64,000 nucleotides of DNA from Streptosporangium amethystogenes (GTDB lineage: Bacteria > Actinomycetota > Actinomycetes > Streptosporangiales > Streptosporangiaceae): the NCBI RefSeq assembly GCF_000721075.1, contig NZ_JOEQ01000031.1:1-64000 (forward strand). The letters run 5' to 3'. Made by a program: the position numbers and the translations under genes. Below the pieces are notes generated by a model that searched no databases, was not told the origin of the DNA, and saw nothing but the letters and a program-made list of their open reading frames with translations. Positions 41,787-50,649 of the stretch are shown here, one piece after another (within the stretch, counting starts at the first letter, position 1; each line of letters opens with the position of its first letter).

Positions 41787-42626
41787 GTGATCGCGGCGAT
41801 CCTGGCCGTGCTCACCGCCGCCTGCAACGCCCTCTCATCGGTGCTGCAGCGGCAGGCGGCGCGAACCGCACCGCAGAGCCGCGTGTTCAAGCTGGCACTG
41901 ATCGGATACCTGATCCGGCAACCCTCGTGGCTGGGCGGCATGGGTGCGCTCATCGGGGGCTTCCTGCTGCAGGCGGCCGCGCTGAACTTCGGCGCCCTCG
42001 CTCTCGTACAGCCCATTCTCGTCACCGAGCTGCCCTTCACGATGATCCTCGTCTCGCTCATCCTGCACGTCCACCTGGACCGGAGGTCATGGCTGGCCAT
42101 CGGCATCCTGACCGTCGGGCTGGCCATCTTCCTCATCTCCGCCGATCCGGGACAGAGCGGAATCCGAGCCCCGACCGCGGACATCTGGCTGATCGCCGTG
42201 ATCGTGACGGTCGTCGTCGCCGCCGCTCTGGTCACGATGGCGAAGGCCCGTATCGGCCCGCACCGGGGCGCCCTGCTCGGGATCGCGTCCGCTGTGGGAT
42301 TCGCCTTCACCGCCGCGCTGATAAAGGAGAACACCGAGATCTTCGCCGCGGAGAGCGCCGCCGTACTGACCAGCTGGTCGCTGTACGCCATGATCGTGGC
42401 CGGCCTGTTCAGCGTCTTCGTGCTGCAGAGCGCGCTGAGCAGCGCGTCCCTGGTGGTCGTGCAGCCGACGCTCAACATCGCCGACCCGGTGGTCAGCATC
42501 ATGTACGGCGTCGCGCTGTTCGGCGAGAAGATCCGGCTCGGCTGGTGGGTCGTCCCGGAACTCATCGGGGTGGGGTTGATCTTCTACGGCAGTGTCCGGC
42601 TGAGCCGGTCGCCGCTCGTCCGGTAG
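41787..42626 (+). CDS. DMT-superfamily (EamA-like) transporter
   Basis: A 279-residue protein with about nine to ten hydrophobic helices, arranged as two repeats: CNALSSVLQRQAARTAPQSR, GALALVQPILVTELPFTMIL, then VVVQPTLNIADPVVSIMYGV, ALFGEKIRLGWWVVPELIGV. The paired 'LVQP' segments are typical of DMT permeases. The substrate is unknown. The end lies over the long antisense frame of the glycosyltransferase gene. Confidence 0.82.
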   Translation: MIAAILAVLTAACNALSSVLQRQAARTAPQSRVFKLALIGYLIRQPSWLGGMGALIGGFLLQAAALNFGALALVQPILVTELPFTMILVSLILHVHLDRRSWLAIGILTVGLAIFLISADPGQSGIRAPTADIWLIAVIVTVVVAAALVTMAKARIGPHRGALLGIASAVGFAFTAALIKENTEIFAAESAAVLTSWSLYAMIVAGLFSVFVLQSALSSASLVVVQPTLNIADPVVSIMYGVALFGEKIRLGWWVVPELIGVGLIFYGSVRLSRSPLVR

Positions 42627-43700
42627 GGGCCTCGCGGAGGTGAGGAAGGACTCCGCGGGCGCGGCGTCGAACAGGGCGGCCGCCCTGGCGACCCGCCGTG
42701 TCCGTTCCGCCCCGCACCCGAAGCGGTCCAGCGCGGCGAGCAGTTCCCCGGCATCACCCGCGTACACGCTCAGCCCGGCCCGCGCCATGGCCAGCGCGCC
42801 GTCCCTGCCGTGCCCGGGAATCGGCCGGTAGGAGATGACCGGCACTCCGGCGGCCATCGCCTCCCGGCAGGTCAGCCCTGCCGCGTTGTCCACCAGCGCG
42901 TACGCGGCGGCCATCAGGTCCGGCATGTCGTCGCACCAGCCGAGGGCGACACCGGTGTGCCGCAGCAGGTGGCGCAGCTCGCGGTTGTGCCCGCAGAGGA
43001 CGACGGGCAGGTACCGTCCCGAGCGCGCCAGCACGCGGGCCGTCTCCTCGACTCCGCCCACCCCCCACGCACCGGCCGAGACGAGGACCAGCCGCTCACC
43101 GGCGCGGGCACCGATCCGGGAGCGCACCGGCGCCGCGTCGACCCCTGACCGCCGGAACTCCGGGCGTACCAGAGGAGCGTGACAGAACGCCGGGCGGCCG
43201 GTCGCGGCGCGAACGGCGCGAGCGGTCGCCTGATCCGAGCACAGGTACCGGTCGTTGCCCGGATGCAACCAGAGCCGATGCGCCGCGAAGTCGGTCAGCA
43301 GGACGGTGCTGGGGACCGGCAGGCGACCGTGTCGCCTCAGGTGACCGACCGCCTGCGCGGCCAGGTGGAAGGTCGAGACGACCTCGGCCGGCCTCCGGCG
43401 GCGGATGAGCCCGCGCAGCCGTGCCGCGGCCATGACCGTCAGCGGCGAGGTCGGCGGCGCCCGGTCCGAGACGAAGAAGACCCGGTAGATCAGCGCGTAC
43501 AGCCAGGGCGCGGAGCGCATCATCCAGCCGTACCAACCACGCAGCGCCACTCCCAGCCGGAACGGCAGCAGCCTCAGCACATCGACGATCTCCGCTTCGA
43601 CGCCCTCGGCGGCGAGCCGCCTGGCCAGCTCCACCGCGACCGCGTCGTGCCCGGCCCCCATCCCGGCACTGACGATCAGCACAGTGCGTCGCGTTGGCAT
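42087..43700 (-). CDS. GT28-like (MGDG-synthase/MurG-type) glycosyltransferase
   Basis: Residues 1-360: VLIVSAGMGAGHDAVAVELA (N-terminal glycine-rich loop), VVSTFHLAAQAVGHLRRHGR, STVLLTDFAAHRLWLHPGND, VSAGAWGVGG, LVDNAAGLTCREAMAAGVPV and SYRPIPGHGRDGA (nucleotide-sugar site). This is the monogalactosyldiacylglycerol-synthase-like layout, which glycosylates lipids at the membrane. The frame stays open about 520 bases past the expected end (near 42620), antisense to the DMT gene, giving 537 residues; the last 175 look like antisense shadow. The ATG at 43700 is 29 bp from the divergent deacetylase. Confidence 0.78.
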   Translation of the reverse strand: MPTRRTVLIVSAGMGAGHDAVAVELARRLAAEGVEAEIVDVLRLLPFRLGVALRGWYGWMMRSAPWLYALIYRVFFVSDRAPPTSPLTVMAAARLRGLIRRRRPAEVVSTFHLAAQAVGHLRRHGRLPVPSTVLLTDFAAHRLWLHPGNDRYLCSDQATARAVRAATGRPAFCHAPLVRPEFRRSGVDAAPVRSRIGARAGERLVLVSAGAWGVGGVEETARVLARSGRYLPVVLCGHNRELRHLLRHTGVALGWCDDMPDLMAAAYALVDNAAGLTCREAMAAGVPVISYRPIPGHGRDGALAMARAGLSVYAGDAGELLAALDRFGCGAERTRRVARAAALFDAAPAESFLTSARPLPDERRPAQPDTAVEDQPHPDEFRDDPPAEPDLLAEQRDAVHDADHRVGDVERRLHDHQGRAAQRALQHEDAEQAGHDHGVQRPAGQYGGALRGEDLGVLLYQRGGEGESHSGRDPEQGAPVRADTGLRHRDQSGGDDDRHDHGDQPDVRGRGSDSALSRIGGDEEDGQPDGQDADGQP

Positions 43701-43729
43701 CACGGCTCCGGTGACCCAGACTTGACACG

Positions 43730-44515
43730 GTGAACCGTGCCGCGTTGGCCCTCGCCGGTCTGGCCATTCTGCACGTGGGGCCCGCGGCGACCTGGCTGCC
43801 CTCCGTGCGCCGGCTGCTGCCCGGCCTCGCCGGGGTGGGCCTCGCCGACCATGTCGCACTGACCTTCGACGACGGGCCCGACCCGCGATCCACACCGCGT
43901 TTCCTCGCGGAACTGGAACGGCTCGGGTGCCGGGCCACCTTCTTCGTCCTCGGCGAGATGCTCGAACGTCACCCCGCGCTGGGCCGCCGCATCGTCGCGG
44001 AGGGCCATGAGATCGCGGTGCACGGCTGGTCGCACGAGAACGCCCTGGCGACCCGCCCCGGCCGGATGGCGGCCGAGACGCACAGGGCGGCCGATCTGGT
44101 CGCCGCCGTCACCGGCGTCGACCCCACCTGGTACCGGCCGCCCTACGGCGTCCTCAGCGCCGAGACACTGCTCGCCGCCCGTCTGCGGGGACTGCGTCCC
44201 GTCCTGTGGACCACGTGGGGCAGGGACTGGACACGCTCGGCGAGCCCGGCCTCGGTACTGGCCACGCTGGCATCCGGCCTGCGGGGCGGGGCGACACTCC
44301 TGCTGCACGACTCCGACCACACCTCGGCCCCCGGTTCCTGGCGGTCGGGGCTCGGCGCCCTGCCCGAACTGGTGAACCGCTGCCGCTCCGCGGGTCTGCG
44401 GATCGGACCGCTCCGGGACCACGGCGTCTCCGGCGGCCGCGCGGCCCTTCATGACGTTCGTGAGATCACCGCCCCTCGAAAAAGCATGCCGCAAAAGCCG
44501 TACCGCTTTTTGTGA
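43730..44515 (+). CDS. NodB-type polysaccharide deacetylase
   Basis: The 261-residue protein opens with a hydrophobic stretch (LALAGLAILHVGPAATWLPS), probably an anchor. It then has the NodB motifs: VALTFDDGPDP (Asp pair), IAVHGWSHENALATRP (HxxxH metal site), WYRPPYGVLSAETL, and ATLLLHDSDHT. It would remove N-acetyl or O-acetyl groups from a sugar. It is divergent from the GT28-like gene and directly upstream of the hopanoid operon, which raises the idea of a joint role in lipid decoration. Confidence 0.85.
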   Translation: MNRAALALAGLAILHVGPAATWLPSVRRLLPGLAGVGLADHVALTFDDGPDPRSTPRFLAELERLGCRATFFVLGEMLERHPALGRRIVAEGHEIAVHGWSHENALATRPGRMAAETHRAADLVAAVTGVDPTWYRPPYGVLSAETLLAARLRGLRPVLWTTWGRDWTRSASPASVLATLASGLRGGATLLLHDSDHTSAPGSWRSGLGALPELVNRCRSAGLRIGPLRDHGVSGGRAALHDVREITAPRKSMPQKPYRFL

Positions 44516-44682
44516 CGGCCTTTACCACGACCCGATCCGGCTCACCCCCCGGCAAAAGAATCACCATTTTTCCAAAGGCAGAGATATAACGCGATACTAA
44601 ATATTTTCCCAGCTCTCACCGATAAAAACCAGCAGATCGTTCATCCGCGTTTATAACAGCCCGCCGGGGACAACCTCATTTT
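44516..44682 (+). promoter_or_regulatory. A+T-rich promoter region of the hopanoid operon
   Basis: This 167-bp stretch is clearly richer in A+T than its surroundings (AGATATAACGCGATACTAAA, GATAAAAACCAGCAGATCG, GCGTTTATAACAGCC). GGAGGGG lies just inside the first hpnC frame. No firm -35/-10 pair can be chosen. Confidence 0.45.
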
Positions 44683-45543
44683 ATGAATTGGAGGGGAGCC
44701 GATACGCGGAACATCATGCTCAAAGCGCGCAGGGAGAACTTCCCGGTCGCCTCATGTTTACTGCCGCGTACCCATCGCCGCCATCTCCTCGCGGTGTACG
44801 GCTTCGCACGGACCGTCGACGACATCGGGGACGAGGCACAGACCGAGGATCCGCTCCGGCTGCTCGACACCGTCGACGACGACCTCGCCCGGCTGTACGC
44901 CGGCCGAGCCCCCCGCCTGCCGGTCATCCGCGCGCTCGCGGGTACCGTCGAGACCTGCTCCGTCCCGGCCGAGCCCTTTCACCGGCTGATCGAGGCCAAC
45001 CGGCGCGACCAGACGGTCAGCCGTTACGACACCTTCGACGACCTGCTCTCCTACTGCGAGCTGTCCGCCAACCCCGTTGGGCACATCGTGCTGCACGTGT
45101 TCGACATGTTCACCCCCTCCCGCCTGGCCCTGTCCGACCGCGTGTGCACGGCGCTGCAGATCATCGAGCACTGCCAGGACGTCGGGGAGGACTACACCCG
45201 GGGTCGTGTCTACCTGCCGGGAGAGGATCTGCGCCGGTTCGGCTGCGGCGAGGACGATCTCGCCGCGGCCACCGCCTCTGCGCGACTGCGCGATGTCGTC
45301 GCACTCCAGGCGCGGCGGGCGGAGCGGCTGCTCGACGAGGGAGACCGGCTCGCCCGATCGGCGACGGGGTTCGCCCGCCTCGCCATCGCGGGCTACATCG
45401 CGGGCGGCCGGGCCACCACCGCGGCACTGACCCGGGCCGACCACGACGTTCTCGGACGCGCCGTACGCCCGCGCGGCGCGCGGTTCCTGACAGCCTGGCT
45501 GCGGATCCTCACGAGCAGGGGGTACGACCGTGGACACCGTTGA
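44683..45543 (+). CDS. hpnC: Hydroxysqualene synthase HpnC
   Basis: A 286-residue trans-isoprenyl synthase: RRENFPVASCLLPRTHRRHL, AVYGFARTVDDIGDE (first Asp-rich site), SYCELSANPVGHIVLHVFD and ALQIIEHCQDVGEDYTRGRV, YLPGEDLRRFGC (second Asp-rich site). In bacteria HpnC turns presqualene diphosphate into hydroxysqualene. First gene of the hopanoid operon; it overlaps hpnD by 14 bases. The first ATG has no SD, and the Met at residue 12 (MLKARRENF) may be the start. Confidence 0.9.
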   Translation: MNWRGADTRNIMLKARRENFPVASCLLPRTHRRHLLAVYGFARTVDDIGDEAQTEDPLRLLDTVDDDLARLYAGRAPRLPVIRALAGTVETCSVPAEPFHRLIEANRRDQTVSRYDTFDDLLSYCELSANPVGHIVLHVFDMFTPSRLALSDRVCTALQIIEHCQDVGEDYTRGRVYLPGEDLRRFGCGEDDLAAATASARLRDVVALQARRAERLLDEGDRLARSATGFARLAIAGYIAGGRATTAALTRADHDVLGRAVRPRGARFLTAWLRILTSRGYDRGHR

Positions 45544-46414
45544 CGCCTACCGGCACTGCGAACAGATCGTCCGCGGGAAGGCCCGGAACTTCTCCTACGG
45601 TCTCCGGCTGCTGCCGACTCCCAAACGCCGCGCGCTCAGCGCGGTCTACGCGTTCGCCCGCCGGATCGACGACATCGCCGACGGAAACGGTCCCGACGGG
45701 CAGCGCCTGACCGATCTGGCCGCCGCGCGGACCGCGCTCGGCACGGCGCGGCCCGACCCCGAGGACCCGGTGCTGGTCGCGCTGCACGACACCGCCCTCC
45801 ACTACCCGCTACCGCTGTCGGCGTTCGAGGAGCTGATCGACGGGTGCGCCGCGGACGTACGCGGGGAGACCTACGAGCACTTCGACGAACTGCTCTCCTA
45901 CTGCCGATGCGTCGCCGGGTCGATCGGGCGGCTCTCCCTCGGCGTCTTCGGCACCGCGGGCACGGATGACGCCGGAGACGGCCGGGAGGCCGCGGGGGTG
46001 GCGCACCTGGCGGACGCGCTGGGAGTGGCCCTGCAGATCACGAACATCCTGCGGGACGTGCGCGAGGACCGGCTGACCGGGCGGACCTACCTCCCCGCCG
46101 AGGACCTCAGACGATTCGGCTGCACCCTGGACATCGACTCCTCCGGCAGGTTCACCGACCCTCCCGACCGGCTCGCCGCGCTGATGAGGTTCGAGGCCGA
46201 CCGGGCGCGCGACTGGTTCGACGACGGCATGCGCCTGCTGACCGCACTCGACGTGCGCAGCGCGGCGTGCACCGCGGCGATGGCCGGCATCTACCGGTGC
46301 CTGCTCGGCCGCATCGCCGCGGATCCCGCCGAGGCACTGGCCTCGCGGCTGTCACTGCCTCCGTGGCAGAAGGCGATGGTGGCGGCGCGTGCCCTGGCGG
46401 GGGCCGCCCGATGA
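45530..46414 (+). CDS. hpnD: Presqualene diphosphate synthase HpnD
   Basis: The 294-residue protein: YRHCEQIVRGKARNFSYGLR, AVYAFARRIDDIADG (Asp-rich), SYCRCVAGSIGRLSLGVFG, LADALGVALQITNILRDVRE and DRLTGRTYLPAEDLRRFGC. It joins two farnesyl diphosphates head-to-head to presqualene diphosphate. It begins with a GTG inside hpnC and ends with ATGA overlap into hpnE. Confidence 0.92.
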   Translation: MDTVDAYRHCEQIVRGKARNFSYGLRLLPTPKRRALSAVYAFARRIDDIADGNGPDGQRLTDLAAARTALGTARPDPEDPVLVALHDTALHYPLPLSAFEELIDGCAADVRGETYEHFDELLSYCRCVAGSIGRLSLGVFGTAGTDDAGDGREAAGVAHLADALGVALQITNILRDVREDRLTGRTYLPAEDLRRFGCTLDIDSSGRFTDPPDRLAALMRFEADRARDWFDDGMRLLTALDVRSAACTAAMAGIYRCLLGRIAADPAEALASRLSLPPWQKAMVAARALAGAAR

Positions 46415-47736
46415 ACGGTGCTCCGGTCGCGATCGTCGGCGGCGGGCTGGCGGGCATCGCCGCCGCCGTCGCGCTCGGGGAGGCCGGTCACCGCGTCACC
46501 CTGTACGAGGCCCGGCCGAGGCTGGGCGGCGCCACCCACTCCTTCGTCAGGAACGGGCTGAGCGTCGACAACGGCCAGCACGTGTTCCTCCGCTGCTGCA
46601 CGGCCTACCGCGGCCTGCTCGACCGGCTCGGCGTCGCCGGACGGGTACACCTGCAGGACCGGTTCGACGTGCGGGTGCTCACCCCCGCGGGGCGGTGCGG
46701 GCGGCTGAGACGCGGGGTGCTGCCGGGACCTTTCCACCTGCTGCCGGCGCTGGCCGGATACCGGCTGCTCAAGCCCGCCGACCGGCTGCGCGCGATGCGG
46801 GTCTCCCTCGCCCTTCGCCGGCTCGACCCGGCCGACCCCGCACTGGACCTGACCGATCTCGGGAGCTGGCTGACCGCCCACGGGCAGCGCGAGCGCGCGC
46901 GACACGCCCTCTGGGAGCTGTTCGCGATGGCGGCCCTGAACGTCGGGGTCGAGGGCGCGGCCCTGGGACCAGCGGCGATGGTCTTCAGGACCGCGCTGCT
47001 CGGCCGGGCCGGAGCCGCCGACATCGGCGTTCCCGCCGTACCCCTCGGCGAACTGCACGGCGACGCGGCACGGACCGCCATCGAACGACACGGCGGTGCC
47101 GTACGCCTGTCGGCGAAGGTCACCGCCATCGAGCGAGACTCCGTGATCGTGGACGGCGGCCGGGTCGAGGCGTCCGCCGTCATCGTCGCCACCGCGCACG
47201 AGCAGGCCGCGGCCCTGGTCCCCGAACAGGCCGCTCCCGGCAGGGAGCGCTGGCGCGGCCTGGACGCGAGCCCGATCGTCAACGTGCACGTCGTCTACGA
47301 CCGGCGGGTCACCCGGACGCCGTTCGCGGCGGTCGTGGACTCGCCCGTGCAGTGGGTGTTCGACAAGACCGGTGCCGCGGGGCTGCACGAAGGCCAGTAC
47401 CTCGCGGTCTCGGTCTCCGCGGCGGACCAGTGGATCGACACGCCCACCGCGCGGGTGCGAGCCACGTTCGTACCCGCGCTTGAGCAGATCTTCCCAGGAG
47501 CGCGGCAGGCACGGATCATCGATTTCTTCGTCACGAGGGAACGTCGCGCCACCTTCCGCCAGTGCCCCGGCAGTGGCGCGCTCCGCCCCGAGGCCGCCAC
47601 CCGGTGGCCCGGACTGTTTCTCGCCGGCGCGTGGACCGACACGGGCTGGCCCGACACGATGGAGGCTGCCGTGCGTAGCGGACTCAACGCGACCTGCCTG
47701 GTCAGGCGTCATCTGAAGAGGGAACGTCCCCGGTGA
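46411..47736 (+). CDS. hpnE: Hydroxysqualene dehydroxylase HpnE
   Basis: The 441-residue FAD amine-oxidase-type protein opens with the dinucleotide-binding motif VAIVGGGLAGIAAAVALGEA, then YEARPRLGGATHSFVRNGL and DNGQHVFLRCCTAYRGLLDR, and ends GLFLAGAWTDTGWPDTMEAA, VRSGLNATCLV, the C-terminal FAD motif. HpnE reduces hydroxysqualene to squalene. Start ATG 46411 overlaps the hpnD stop; its own stop overlaps the next gene (GTGA). Confidence 0.92.
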   Translation: MNGAPVAIVGGGLAGIAAAVALGEAGHRVTLYEARPRLGGATHSFVRNGLSVDNGQHVFLRCCTAYRGLLDRLGVAGRVHLQDRFDVRVLTPAGRCGRLRRGVLPGPFHLLPALAGYRLLKPADRLRAMRVSLALRRLDPADPALDLTDLGSWLTAHGQRERARHALWELFAMAALNVGVEGAALGPAAMVFRTALLGRAGAADIGVPAVPLGELHGDAARTAIERHGGAVRLSAKVTAIERDSVIVDGGRVEASAVIVATAHEQAAALVPEQAAPGRERWRGLDASPIVNVHVVYDRRVTRTPFAAVVDSPVQWVFDKTGAAGLHEGQYLAVSVSAADQWIDTPTARVRATFVPALEQIFPGARQARIIDFFVTRERRATFRQCPGSGALRPEAATRWPGLFLAGAWTDTGWPDTMEAAVRSGLNATCLVRRHLKRERPR

Positions 47737-48746
47737 CGGCGGTCATCCCGCCCTCGGTCACGGCCGCCCGCGGGCTCGTGGAGCCCGTACTCCGGGATGC
47801 CGTGGCCAGGCTCGACCCACTGACCTCGCGCGTCGCCGCCTACCACCTCGGCTGGACCGACCCGGTGGGCCTGCCCGCCGCCTCCGGCGGCAAGGCACTA
47901 CGCCCGGCGCTGGCCATCCTGTCGGCGAGAGCGGCGGGGGGAGGCCAGGAACAGGGCCTGCCGGTCGCCGCCGCGGTGGAACTCGTGCACGCGTTCTCGC
48001 TGCTGCACGACGACATCATGGACGGCGACCGGATGCGGCGGCACCAGCCTGCGGCGTGGACCGTCTTCGGCTGCTCCGCGGCCATCCTCGCCGGCGACGC
48101 CCTGCTCTCGCTCGCGGGGGAGTTGCTGCTTGAGGAGGGCGGCCTTCCCGGCCTGCGGGCCGCCCGGCGCCTGGCCGTCGCCACCCGGGAGCTGATCGCC
48201 GGTCAGGCGCTCGACCTGGAGTTCGAGCAACGCGCGGAGGTGAGCCTGGCGGAGTGCCGGCGAATGTCCACGCAGAAGACCGGCTCCCTGCTGGCCTGTG
48301 CCTGCTCGATCGGTGCGACCATGGTGAACGGCCCCGCCCCGCTGGTCTCCGCCCTGACGGCCTTCGGAACCGAGGCCGGCCTGGCCTTCCAACTCGTCGA
48401 CGACCTGCTGGGCATCTGGGGCAGCCCCGAGACGACCGGCAAGCCGGTCCTTTCCGACCTGCGTGCCCGCAAGAAGTCGCTGCCGATCGTCGCCGCGCTC
48501 ACCAGCGGCACACCGGCCGGTGAGCGGCTCGCCCGCCTGCTGGCCGATCCTCTGCCGCTGTCCGAATCCGATCTGCACGACGCCGCCCGGCTCGTCGAGG
48601 AGGCCGGCGGCCGGGCGTGGGCCGAGACCGAGGCCAAGCACCGGCTCGACGCCGCCGAACACCATCTCGCCGGCGCGGACATGCCCCCGGACGTCCGCGC
48701 CGAATTCCTGGACATCGTCCGCTTCCTCACATCCAGGGGCCACTGA
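47733..48746 (+). CDS. Polyprenyl diphosphate synthase (FPP/GGPP-type)
   Basis: A 337-residue synthase: GGKALRPALAILSARAAGGG, ELVHAFSLLHDDIMDGDRMR (first DDxxD), QALDLEFEQRAEVSLAECRR, KTGSLLACACSIGA and AFQLVDDLLGIWGSPETTGK (second Asp-rich motif, DDLLG). It elongates isoprenoid diphosphates; within this operon it most likely supplies farnesyl diphosphate for squalene. Coupled to hpnE by GTGA overlap. The product length cannot be fixed from sequence. Confidence 0.9.
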   Translation: MTAVIPPSVTAARGLVEPVLRDAVARLDPLTSRVAAYHLGWTDPVGLPAASGGKALRPALAILSARAAGGGQEQGLPVAAAVELVHAFSLLHDDIMDGDRMRRHQPAAWTVFGCSAAILAGDALLSLAGELLLEEGGLPGLRAARRLAVATRELIAGQALDLEFEQRAEVSLAECRRMSTQKTGSLLACACSIGATMVNGPAPLVSALTAFGTEAGLAFQLVDDLLGIWGSPETTGKPVLSDLRARKKSLPIVAALTSGTPAGERLARLLADPLPLSESDLHDAARLVEEAGGRAWAETEAKHRLDAAEHHLAGADMPPDVRAEFLDIVRFLTSRGH

Positions 48747-48747
48747 C

Positions 48748-50649
48748 ATGACCACCGTCGCCGCTTCCACTCCCGCCGAACTCACCCTCGACGCGGCATG
48801 CGACCACCTGCTCGACCTCCAGTCGCCCGAGGGGTGGTGGAAGGGCGAGCTGCAGACGAACGTGACCATGGACGCCGAGGACCTGTTGCTCAGGGAGTTC
48901 CTCGGTATCCGCACCGAGCAGGACACCGCCCAGGCGGCCCGTTGGATCCGCTCCGAGCAGCGCGACGACGGGACCTGGGCCAACTTCCACGACGGCCCCG
49001 GCGACCTGTCCACCACGATCGAGGCGTACGCCGCGCTACGGCTCGCCGGTGACCGGGCCGACGCCCCGCACCTGCGAGCCGCAGCCCGGTTCGTGCGGGA
49101 GTCCGGTGGGATCGAGGCCAGCCGGGTGTTCACCCGGATCTGGCTGGCGCTGTTCGGGCAGTGGCGATGGGAGGACCTCCCGGTGCTGCCCCCCGAGATG
49201 ATGTTCCTGCCGCGCTGGTTTCCGCTCAACGTCTACGACTGGGCCTGCTGGGCCAGGCAGACGATCGTCCCGCTCACCATCGTGAGCGCGCACCGTCCGG
49301 TCCGGCCGCTCCCGTTCGACCTGGCCGAACTGCGTACCGGACGCCCCGCGCCGCCGCACCCCCACGGGCCGTTCACCGCGCTCGACCGCGTCCTGCACCG
49401 CTACCAGCGACGTCCCGTCCCCGGCCTGCGGCGGGCCGCGCTGAGGCGGGCCGCCGAGTGGATCGTGGCCAGGCAGGAGGCGGACGGGTCCTGGGGCGGC
49501 ATCCAGCCGCCGTGGGTGTACTCGCTGATCGCGCTGAGCCTGCACGGTTACCCTCTCGACCATCCGGTGATGCGGAAGGGCATCGAGGGATTCGACAGGT
49601 TCACCATCCGGGACGAGAAGGGACGCAGGCTGGAGGCCTGCCAGTCCCCCGTGTGGGACACCGTGCTCGCGATCAACGGCCTCCTCGACGCGGGCCTGCC
49701 CGCCGACCATCCCGCCCTCGTCACCTCCTCCGGCTGGGTGCTCACCGAGGAGATCCGCTCCCGGGGCGACTGGTCCGTACGGCGCCCCTCGCTGGCACCG
49801 GGCGGCTGGGCCTTCGAGTTCGACAACGACGGCTACCCGGACATCGACGACACGGCGGAGGTGATTCTCGCCCTGCGCCGGGTGCGTCATCCGGACGCCA
49901 GGCCGGCCATCGACCGCGGGGTGCGCTGGATCATGGGCATGGCGTCCCGCGACGGCGGCTTCGGAGCCTTCGACGCCGACAACACCCGCGAGATGTGTAA
50001 GAAGCTGCCGTTCTGCGATTTCGGCGCGGTCATCGACCCGCCGTCCGCCGACGTCACCGCCCATGTCGTCGAGGCGCTGGCGCAGGAGCAGCCGGACTCC
50101 CCCGTCGTGCGACGCGCCGTCGTCTGGCTGCTGAGGGCGCAGGAGGCGGACGGATCGTGGTTCGGCCGCTGGGGGGCCAACCACGTCTACGGCACCGGCG
50201 CCGTGCTCCCCGCGCTCATCGCGGCCGGCGTACGGCCCGGCAAACCGTGCATAAGGCGTGCGGTCGCCTGGCTGGAGAGGCACCAGAACGACGACGGCGG
50301 CTGGGGGGAGGACCTGCGCTCCTACACCGATCCCCGCTGGATCGGGCGCGGCCACTCCACTCCCTCGCAGACGGCGTGGGCTCTGATGGCGCTGCTCGCC
50401 GCCGGGGAGCGGTCACCGGCGGTGGAGCGCGGCGTGGAGTGGCTGGTCGGCCACCAGCGTCCGGACGGCGGCTGGGACGAGCCGTACTTCACCGGGACCG
50501 GTTTCCCCGGCGCCTTCTACATCAACTACCACCTCTACCGGCTCGTCTTCCCGATCAGCGCGCTGGGCCGTTACGTGCGCTCCCGAGAGGTGTCCGCGCG
50601 TCCCAGGCCCGCCCTGAGGGACCAGGCGGTCACCGTGGACGCCGGGTGA
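48748..50649 (+). CDS. shc: Squalene-hopene cyclase
   Basis: The 633-residue protein has the catalytic DxDD motif (DIDD at about 365-368) and many QW-type repeats (for example QSPEGWWKGELQ, RQEADGSWGGIQ, QEADGSWFGRWG, QNDDGGWGEDL, QRPDGGWDEPYFTGTGFPG). It cyclises squalene to hopene/hopanol as a monotopic membrane enzyme. ATG 48748 follows the synthase stop with one base between. It is coupled by GTGA overlap to hpnG. Confidence 0.96.
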   Translation: MTTVAASTPAELTLDAACDHLLDLQSPEGWWKGELQTNVTMDAEDLLLREFLGIRTEQDTAQAARWIRSEQRDDGTWANFHDGPGDLSTTIEAYAALRLAGDRADAPHLRAAARFVRESGGIEASRVFTRIWLALFGQWRWEDLPVLPPEMMFLPRWFPLNVYDWACWARQTIVPLTIVSAHRPVRPLPFDLAELRTGRPAPPHPHGPFTALDRVLHRYQRRPVPGLRRAALRRAAEWIVARQEADGSWGGIQPPWVYSLIALSLHGYPLDHPVMRKGIEGFDRFTIRDEKGRRLEACQSPVWDTVLAINGLLDAGLPADHPALVTSSGWVLTEEIRSRGDWSVRRPSLAPGGWAFEFDNDGYPDIDDTAEVILALRRVRHPDARPAIDRGVRWIMGMASRDGGFGAFDADNTREMCKKLPFCDFGAVIDPPSADVTAHVVEALAQEQPDSPVVRRAVVWLLRAQEADGSWFGRWGANHVYGTGAVLPALIAAGVRPGKPCIRRAVAWLERHQNDDGGWGEDLRSYTDPRWIGRGHSTPSQTAWALMALLAAGERSPAVERGVEWLVGHQRPDGGWDEPYFTGTGFPGAFYINYHLYRLVFPISALGRYVRSREVSARPRPALRDQAVTVDAG

